From Eubacterium sp. OM08-24 (GTDB taxonomy: Bacteria > Bacillota > Clostridia > Oscillospirales > Acutalibacteraceae): DNA of 64,000 nt. Location of the stretch: the NCBI RefSeq assembly GCF_003438075.1, contig NZ_QSTA01000010.1:1-64000 (forward strand), given 5' to 3'. Within the stretch, counting starts at the first letter, position 1. Each line of letters opens with the position of its first letter. The position numbers and the translations under genes were made by a program. Below the pieces are notes generated by a model, which was not told the origin of the DNA, made no database searches, and saw nothing but the letters and a program-made list of their open reading frames with translations. Below, piece after piece: positions 57,904 through 64,000 of this stretch.

Positions 57904-60900
57904 TATTCATTGCCCTCCTTTTTCTTCTTTCTCTTGGAAGCAACAACCGTTGCAACGATACCGAGTGCAGAAGCACCTGCAAGTGCTACCCAAAGACTGG
58001 TCTTTCTGTCATCGCCGGTTTTCGGTGTATCACGAAGTTCGTTATGCATCTCGATTTCTACCGTTTCGCCAACCTTTACGGTCACTTTCTTATCGGCAGG
58101 TAAAACATATCCGGCAGATACATTGTCGTTGACCTCAGACACTGTGTATTCGCCGATACGAAGTCCATCTACGGAGATTTCGCCATTCTTATCGGTTGTA
58201 AAGGTGCTGTCATAACCGTTGACACCTGTTACTCTGAAAGTGAAGCCTTCCACCTTACCGTCGGAAGATGTCTTTTTAATTTTCAGGTTTCCTTTCATTG
58301 CTTCGTTGATAAAGCCGACTCCCGCTTTGTTTTCTACTTTGTAGGTAGTTTCACCTTTTTCAATGAATACGGAATAAACGCCCTTATCAAGCACAAATCC
58401 CTCCGGTGCTTTGGTTTCTCGTACAAGATATTTACCGTAGAGAAGTTCTTTCATCTCATAGATACCGGTTGCGGTTTCGTCAAGATTTCCGATAAGTTCA
58501 TCGTCATCGTCCAGTTTACCGTCGCCATTAACATCCTTATACACTTCAAAAGTTGCACCTGTCAGTTTGTTATCCGGATAATCAGCGTCCACTTTGGTAA
58601 GTTCAATATTACCGTGAATATATTCGTCGGTAATTTCCACTTCAATGACCTGCTCATTCTCCCAGATGTTTACTTCGTAAGAAGTATCATCAAGCACAAA
58701 GCCTTCAGGAGCTTCAATCTCTCTTACAATCCATTTTCCATAAGGAACTTTGGCAAAAGAAAAACTGCCGTCCTTTTCAGATGTGGCAGTCATAATAGCG
58801 TGTTCTTTTGTAAACTCGGTTTCATCTGCTTTGAAAATGCCGATTAAAGCACCGCCCAGTGCTTCTCCGTTCTCGTCAATTTTCTTACCGGATACAGAAC
58901 CGTAAATGAGTTTATTCTCAATCGGCTTACCGTCATTTACCTTGATTTCAACCGTTTCGGTATCCTGACCGGCATACTCGAATGTGAACGGATACTGTGT
59001 GTCGGAGAGGATATAATGCTCATCTGTGGCAATTTCCTTGACATAGTAGCTGCCAAATGGAAGGTCTGTATTTGCAGTCGCTGCTCCGTTTTCATCAAGC
59101 GTGATAATCTCAATCAAACCGTCAGCCGGGATAGCTGTTCCGCTTGAAGATACAATATCTTCTTTTGCGTAAAGACCGAAGCTGATATTTTTGATTTCAT
59201 CATTCTTTCCGATACCAAAGGTTTCATCCTGCTCTAAGATTTTCTCAAGAGAAATCTTCACTTTCTGTCGCTCGTTTACGAAGCTGGTTGCGGTTTCTGT
59301 TACCGCTACATCCTGTCCAGCATAAGTGAGTTCTACCGAATGCTTTTCTTTGTTGATGACCATACCTGTCGGTGCTTTGGTTTCAACAACGGTGTATTTA
59401 CCGAGATAGAGTTCCTTGCTCTTAGCAGTGCCATCCTCATCGGTTGTTACGGTATCTACCACATCGCCCTTGTGATAACGAAGTGTACCGTCCGGTGTAA
59501 TAACATCTTCATCGGCTGTGATTTCATAAACCGCCCCTGCAAGTCCTTTGACCTTATACACCGGCTGATAAATCACATCTTTATCCTCCTCGCCGGATAC
59601 ACTGACACCGAAAAATGCTTCGCCTGTTTTCTCAACGGAAATCGTACCTTTCTGTGCCATATTCGGCTTGTCCACCTTAATCAATGTGATACCGCCTTCC
59701 TGTGTGGAATTTTCTTCTGTTACATCAAAGGAAACAGGAGTACTGTCGAGTACATATCCATACGGAGCCTGAACCTCAACAAGTGAATATCCCTTGCCAT
59801 AGTCCAGTTTTTCAGGTGTAACAAGCTGACCGTCTGCGTCGGTATAGAATGTGTCGATGGTTGTCGGTGTCGGATAAGTAAATGTCATACTTACTTTGTT
59901 ACCGGCAGGGTCATAGATTTGGAAACCTGCACCTGCATACGGAATAGTTTTGCCTGTTTCAGCATCTTTCTTTACCACCTTGATATAACTCTCAAAGTTG
60001 GCATTGTTGATGAGATAACGGTAGGTCTGTCCGTCCTGAGAAATGAAAACATCAAAGTCTTTCATAAACTCACGACCTTCCCAACCTTTAGTCTGATGAA
60101 CGGTATATACGCCGTATGGCATATCCTTTGTCTGAGCAAATCCGTTTTCATCGCAAACTATGGTATCTCTTTCATCTTTGTCGGCTTTTTCAAATGAGCC
60201 GGAAGATTTCAGATACACTTCAAATTCAGCACCGTTTTCCAGTGTCTCAATCTTGGTTTCCCCATCATCGGTATGTTTGATGATAGCGATATTGCCTTTC
60301 ATAACCTGCTCTGTCACGTCATTTGCCACAAGATTGTGTTCAATCGTAAAGAGTTTTGGCTCTGCACCTACCTTGTGGATTGTCTTATCAAGAAGATACC
60401 CCTCGCTCGGTGTGATTTCTCTGATTGTCCAGTCGCTGCCGCAGACATATTCCTTAGTTGTGAACTGTCCGTCGCTGTCGGTTACATACTTATCCACAAG
60501 TGTGTCGCCTTTATAAATTCCGTAAACAGCACCGGAAAGTTTAGCGTCGCCCTGAGCAGTGCCTTCTTCTCGGTCGCTCTTTGTTACGGTTACGCTGAAC
60601 TTCTTCAAGATATTTGTGAAATCACGGTTTGTAACCTCTTTCCACTGAATCGGTGCAGTCTGTTTTTCGGGAACGACATAGCGGATTGCTGTGTCCACTT
60701 CTTCGAGCGTATATGGTGTGCTTCCGCTGATAAGAACATCTTTGAATGTTGCTACACCGTTTTTATCGGTAACTGCATATTCATCAACTGCAATGCCTGC
60801 AAGGGAAGTACCGTAAAGGTGGAATTTCACACCCTCCACAAGATTATCTTCCGATGATTTAATGACCTGAAGATTACCTCTCTTGAGAACATTGTTGAAG

Positions 60901-62153
60901 TTTACGGTTGCCACCTGACCAGCAACAACGGTTACTCTGTGGGTTTCCTGCGGAACATATTTGTCAATGGACTGCTCCGTAACGGTATATATGCCCGGCA
61001 TAAGGTTATCAAGCTGGAACTTACCGCCGTTTGCTGTGGTAACTGTCTGATTTACTCCGTTACCTGAAATAGTGAAATTGATACCATCAACCTTTCCGTC
61101 CTCAGATGTTTTCACAATCTGACAAGAACCGTAACTGACTTTCATCTTCACATATCCGGTCACAGGGTCGCTGACTTCCTGAGCATAAGTTACTACATCC
61201 TGCACGCTTGAATTTTGACCGTGCTTGCCCTCAGACCATACGACAACACCTCTGCGGACACCGTTTTTCTTACTTGCGGTAATGGTAAATTCCTTACTCG
61301 GTGCTTTATCCATTGACACCGTAAGTTTGTTTCCGCTTGTGGAAAATGTTACACCACTAATACTCGCCTTGAAAGCATAATTGGAGAGTACACCGTTTGA
61401 GTCTGTAAGGGTTGTAACATATTTGCTTCCGTTCCATTCAAGCTCATTGACTTTCGCTGAACCGCTTGATTTAGTACAGAAGCTCGGCACAACTGTGTGA
61501 TTCTGCACACTGCTGACCATACTGTTGTAGTAACTCATAATCTTACTGCGAAGCGGATGTTTGGCATTGATAACATCTTTCACATTACTGCAACCACTGG
61601 CTGCTTTGTGATTAAAGTTTGCGTCACGCTCGCCTACGACAGTTTCCCAAATAAGAAGCTGTGTTGCATAGGCGTGAGCAATACTGTTTGCCGCACTTTC
61701 GTTCTGCGACCTCCAGCTTGTTGAAATCGTTCCTCGATAGCCGTACTGCAAGATACGACCGATAAAGAGTCTGATTTCATCTCCGGAGATAACTCCGTTT
61801 GCTGTGATGTTGTTAAAATAATTTTCATCGTATTTGTTCATACTCTGACTGGAACTGAGTGAAACACCCGGTTCGATACAATAGGCAATGTTACCGGAAT
61901 ACGAGCCGATTGCCTTTAAGTTGGTGTGGGTGGAACTGCCGGTATGCCAACCGTTCTTCAAGGTAAGGTTACTGTGTCCCCACACACCGTCGTAATTAGC
62001 GTCTCCGTCACGAGGAAAATCAACCATATACACTTCGGTCTTTTCTCCGCTTGCGGCAAACGCTGTACTTGTCCCAATGCTCATAAAGGCACTGAGACCG
62101 AGAACCGTCGCCATAACAAACGATACAGCTCTCTTGATTTTCGTCTTTACCAT
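57903..62153 (-). CDS. Large sortase-anchored adhesin with thioester and Cna-B/SpaA repeats
   Basis: The protein has 1,416 residues. The signal peptide ends ...STAFA. A thioester domain (residues ~35-220) has Cys in GNIAYCIEPGVSL and the partner Gln in YATQLLIWETV. About ten Cna-B/SpaA-like repeats follow (patterns xGxxxVxKxxxDG...GxxFxxYG and ...YxVxExxAPxGY), which make Lys-Asn isopeptide bonds. The ninth contains a calcium-loop-like DVNGDGKLDDDDE. The end is DTPKTGD, a hydrophobic helix and KKKK. It can form covalent host or surface contacts. The class B sortase at 35999 probably anchors it. Confidence 0.93.
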   Translation of the reverse strand: MVKTKIKRAVSFVMATVLGLSAFMSIGTSTAFAASGEKTEVYMVDFPRDGDANYDGVWGHSNLTLKNGWHTGSSTHTNLKAIGSYSGNIAYCIEPGVSLSSSQSMNKYDENYFNNITANGVISGDEIRLFIGRILQYGYRGTISTSWRSQNESAANSIAHAYATQLLIWETVVGERDANFNHKAASGCSNVKDVINAKHPLRSKIMSYYNSMVSSVQNHTVVPSFCTKSSGSAKVNELEWNGSKYVTTLTDSNGVLSNYAFKASISGVTFSTSGNKLTVSMDKAPSKEFTITASKKNGVRRGVVVWSEGKHGQNSSVQDVVTYAQEVSDPVTGYVKMKVSYGSCQIVKTSEDGKVDGINFTISGNGVNQTVTTANGGKFQLDNLMPGIYTVTEQSIDKYVPQETHRVTVVAGQVATVNFNNVLKRGNLQVIKSSEDNLVEGVKFHLYGTSLAGIAVDEYAVTDKNGVATFKDVLISGSTPYTLEEVDTAIRYVVPEKQTAPIQWKEVTNRDFTNILKKFSVTVTKSDREEGTAQGDAKLSGAVYGIYKGDTLVDKYVTDSDGQFTTKEYVCGSDWTIREITPSEGYLLDKTIHKVGAEPKLFTIEHNLVANDVTEQVMKGNIAIIKHTDDGETKIETLENGAEFEVYLKSSGSFEKADKDERDTIVCDENGFAQTKDMPYGVYTVHQTKGWEGREFMKDFDVFISQDGQTYRYLINNANFESYIKVVKKDAETGKTIPYAGAGFQIYDPAGNKVSMTFTYPTPTTIDTFYTDADGQLVTPEKLDYGKGYSLVEVQAPYGYVLDSTPVSFDVTEENSTQEGGITLIKVDKPNMAQKGTISVEKTGEAFFGVSVSGEEDKDVIYQPVYKVKGLAGAVYEITADEDVITPDGTLRYHKGDVVDTVTTDEDGTAKSKELYLGKYTVVETKAPTGMVINKEKHSVELTYAGQDVAVTETATSFVNERQKVKISLEKILEQDETFGIGKNDEIKNISFGLYAKEDIVSSSGTAIPADGLIEIITLDENGAATANTDLPFGSYYVKEIATDEHYILSDTQYPFTFEYAGQDTETVEIKVNDGKPIENKLIYGSVSGKKIDENGEALGGALIGIFKADETEFTKEHAIMTATSEKDGSFSFAKVPYGKWIVREIEAPEGFVLDDTSYEVNIWENEQVIEVEITDEYIHGNIELTKVDADYPDNKLTGATFEVYKDVNGDGKLDDDDELIGNLDETATGIYEMKELLYGKYLVRETKAPEGFVLDKGVYSVFIEKGETTYKVENKAGVGFINEAMKGNLKIKKTSSDGKVEGFTFRVTGVNGYDSTFTTDKNGEISVDGLRIGEYTVSEVNDNVSAGYVLPADKKVTVKVGETVEIEMHNELRDTPKTGDDRKTSLWVALAGASALGIVATVVASKRKKKKEGNE

Positions 62154-62179
62154 CTAAGTTTCCTCCTTAAAATGAAAGA

Positions 62180-62202
62180 ACGCACCGATTATCTCAGTGC
62201 GT
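62180..62202 (-). terminator. Hairpin upstream of the adhesin gene
   Basis: ACGCAC (62180-62185) pairs with GTGCGT (62197-62202). On the minus strand it is followed by TTCTTTCATTTT. It may end the lipoprotein transcript or attenuate entry into the adhesin gene, whose AGGAGG lies ~15 bp further. Confidence 0.6.
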
Positions 62203-62228
62203 CCGATACTGTATTTTATTTTGTTTTT

Positions 62229-62912
62229 TTAGCAGTAGCCGATATAGATTTCATATTCCGTATCGGATACCTTTTCTGCCCATACGCATACTGCGGTAAA
62301 GCCCTCCACATTTTTATACCTGTTCAGCCTGCTTTGAATATCATCCTTAATGCCTGTGCGTTTTGCATTTACAGTGATAGGATTATCCCAACAATCCGTT
62401 GCGGTGCTGTCAAGTTCCAAACCAATGCTTTGGGCATAACTCTTGGCGTAATTGACATAGGAATTAACATCAAAACTCGGCTTTACTTCTTCCGTCGGTT
62501 TTGGCTGCGTGGGTTTCACTTCTTCCTTAACCGTCGGTGTTTCCGGCTCTGGCTTCGGTTGTTGCTGTGGCTGCTTCTGCTCTTGAGTACTGTCAGGCTT
62601 TTTCGTTACATGAACGGATTCATAGCTTTTTGCAGTTTCCGTCTTACTACCTGCCGTAGAAGAAACATCCGACTTTTCCTGCTGACTCGGCTCTGTTGTT
62701 GCTTCACTTGATACCGGTTGCTCTGTTTCCGGAACAACACTTGTTGTATCATCTGCTTTTTCTGTTTCGGTCATTGTTTCGGTATTACCAGCCGTAGAAG
62801 AAATCCTTTTATCCGTGTCATTTCGTGCGGTTTCTTTCGCTGTGTTACCGTTACATCCGGCAAGCAAAATCATCAAGCAGGCAATCATACAAACCATCCA
62901 TTTCTTTTTCAT
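62229..62912 (-). CDS. Lipoprotein with Thr/Pro-rich linker
   Basis: The protein has 227 residues. The signal ends at the lipobox ILLAGC (Cys ~19). Residues ~25-140 are a Thr/Ser/Glu then Gln/Pro/Lys-rich linker. The last ~85 residues form a compact domain: VNSYVNYAKSYAQSIGLELDSTATDCWDNPITVNAKRTGIKDDIQSRL to EYEIYIGYC. The fold is not recognised. It is probably displayed outside the membrane near the transfer channel or adhesin. It precedes the adhesin in the same direction. Confidence 0.8.
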   Translation of the reverse strand: MKKKWMVCMIACLMILLAGCNGNTAKETARNDTDKRISSTAGNTETMTETEKADDTTSVVPETEQPVSSEATTEPSQQEKSDVSSTAGSKTETAKSYESVHVTKKPDSTQEQKQPQQQPKPEPETPTVKEEVKPTQPKPTEEVKPSFDVNSYVNYAKSYAQSIGLELDSTATDCWDNPITVNAKRTGIKDDIQSRLNRYKNVEGFTAVCVWAEKVSDTEYEIYIGYC

Positions 62913-63152
62913 AAGCTATCACTCCTTTCGCCTTAATCGTAATCAATCGGGCGAAAAACAGCAAAGGTGCGAATATCCAAACTTTTTATCGTATCAGACA
63001 TTTTGTTTACACTTCAAATGTGCGAACCCTTTATTAGACAGCTATAAGTTATGAGAGATAGGTATATTCAAGTGAGACAGAATATATCTTTTCAGCAAGT
63101 AAACAGTAGGTATTAGGGGGTAGAGTGTGAGAAGGGGGAGTAACAAAATCGG

Positions 63153-64000
63153 CTATCTGCTGTCACGGTCTGCTCGTTGCCTGAGATACTTGTTGTAATG
63201 CTCCAATGCTTTGCAGACAAAATCCTCCGTCTGACTGACGGGAATGTTTTTCGGGATAAGCTGTCTTACTCTGTCGCCCCTTAGCACAATCTTCTCTTTC
63301 TGGTTTGGCTTTTCCTCCGACATAATGGCTTGGATAGCTTCGGTTGTGAGTTTACCCTCATCGAAAAACTTTCGCATACGGATAGTCTGGTCGTGAGAGG
63401 GAGTTGCGTCGTTCATATCAATCTCGTCAACTACATCACGCTGACAATCTTCGTCAAGATACGACAATTCAACCGCCGGTCGCATTTTAATTCGCCCCTC
63501 ATCAACAAATTCAAGCAGTTCGGGAACAAGATTTGTAAGGCGAACATAACGCTGAATTTGTGTTTGACTTTCGCCACTCTGTGCCGCAAGTTCTTCTCTT
63601 GAATAATTTTGTCCCACTGGGACTAAATTATTTTTCGTAGGTCTGCCTGCTTGTCTTTTCATTGCGTCCAATCGCATTTTGTAGGCAAAGGCTTTTTCAG
63701 AGGGAAGTATCTGCGACCTTTGGAAATTACTTTCCACCATTAAAATTGTGGCTTCATCTCGATTAAGGTCAACAACCTCACATCTTAGCGTTTCAAAACC
63801 GGCAAGTTCGCTTGCTCGTTTTCGTCTGTGACCGGATACGAGTTCATATCTTCCGTCCTCTTTCTGCCTTACCGTTGCCGGTGTAATCACTCCACGCTCC
63901 TTGATACTCTCGACAAGCTGTTGCATATCTTCATCGTCCCTGACCTTAAACGGGTGGTCGGGGAAATCGTCAATCAGCTCTAATGGAATATCTCGGATTT
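63153..64000 (-). CDS. parB: ParB-family partition protein, partial
   Basis: The reading is open to the right edge: IRDIPLELIDDFPDHPFKVRDDEDM continues into QQLVESIKERGVITPATVRQKEDGRYELVSGHRRKRASELAG, the ParB nuclease/CTP-binding core. The KorB-like helix-turn-helix is SREELAAQSGESQTQIQRYVRLTNLVPELLE. The visible part is 282 residues, lacking only the very start. ParB proteins in ICEs stabilise the excised circle. The 62937-63152 gap has no gene, only short A/T-rich stretches. Confidence 0.92.
   Translation of the reverse strand, partial: IRDIPLELIDDFPDHPFKVRDDEDMQQLVESIKERGVITPATVRQKEDGRYELVSGHRRKRASELAGFETLRCEVVDLNRDEATILMVESNFQRSQILPSEKAFAYKMRLDAMKRQAGRPTKNNLVPVGQNYSREELAAQSGESQTQIQRYVRLTNLVPELLEFVDEGRIKMRPAVELSYLDEDCQRDVVDEIDMNDATPSHDQTIRMRKFFDEGKLTTEAIQAIMSEEKPNQKEKIVLRGDRVRQLIPKNIPVSQTEDFVCKALEHYNKYLRQRADRDSR

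Noticed and set aside
1-64000. CRISPR arrays, tRNA or rRNA genes
   Set aside because: No regularly spaced direct repeats of CRISPR size, no tRNA cloverleaf with CCA-end context and no rRNA sequence were noticed on reading; a covariance-model search would be decisive.

Overview
The window looks like a low-GC Gram-positive gut anaerobe (Clostridia, probably Lachnospiraceae-like). It carries rubrerythrin, superoxide reductase and rubredoxin rather than catalase, PerR rather than OxyR, and strong AGGAGG-type ribosome sites. Nearly all of it, from about 1.2 kb to the right edge, appears to be one large composite integrative and conjugative element (ICE). The element pairs a Tn916-type integrase with a Tn1549/CTn-type transfer module and continues past position 64000.

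Layout. At 1-200 is the start of a probable chromosomal peptidase E-like gene. At 200-1500 is the element boundary, with two similar arrays of short repeats around a DUF3784 membrane protein gene. At 1.5-9.5 kb is an integrase with five tandem excisionase-like genes, a PemK/MazF-zinc ribbon protein, a sigma-like factor, two ImmA/IrrE-type proteases, a Y-family polymerase and an ImmR-like repressor with clustered operators. At 9.6-18.2 kb is an oxygen and thiol stress cargo: thioredoxins, thioredoxin reductase with an in-frame stop, a Crp/Fnr regulator, CoA-disulfide reductase, rhodanese, short-chain dehydrogenase, rubredoxin, superoxide reductase, a flavin reductase-rubredoxin-rubrerythrin fusion, PerR and a 5'-truncated yaaA. 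At 18.2-23.6 kb is an SOS-like block (LexA, WYL regulator, YolD, second Y-family polymerase) interrupted by two cargo genes. At 23.6-32.2 kb is a type I restriction-modification locus with its own tyrosine recombinase and inverted hsdS cassettes. At 32.4-33.7 kb are small regulators and a SLOG protein. At 33.7-49 kb is the conjugation module: lysozyme/CHAP, sortase, VirB4, PrgI, VirB6, Maff2, VirD4, PcfB, relaxase, MobC, candidate oriT and a Toprim protein. At 49-64 kb are a 2,613-residue methyltransferase-helicase, an overprinted tnpV, a large isopeptide/thioester surface adhesin, a lipoprotein and ParB.

How it works together. Int and an Xis-like protein would excise the element, controlled by the ImmR/ImmA pair and perhaps LexA. 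The relaxase, MobC and VirD4 would deliver one strand to the VirB4/VirB6/PrgI channel, with the lysozyme opening the wall. The sortase probably anchors the adhesin. The restriction locus can probably switch specificity by DNA inversion.

The best-supported new points are these. (1) Three promoters in the redox cargo share a GTGAT-N3-ATCAC palindrome centred 41 bp upstream of the predicted start, next to a Crp-family regulator whose recognition helix fits GTGA half-sites. (2) The hsdS locus is an inversion shuffle with four recombination cores. (3) tnpV is overprinted in the linker of the giant helicase and has its own ribosome site. (4) There are five tandem excisionase paralogues. (5) Two integrase-arm-like arrays share identical 12/9 spacing. 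All calls come from reading the sequence; family names come from remembered features, not searches.
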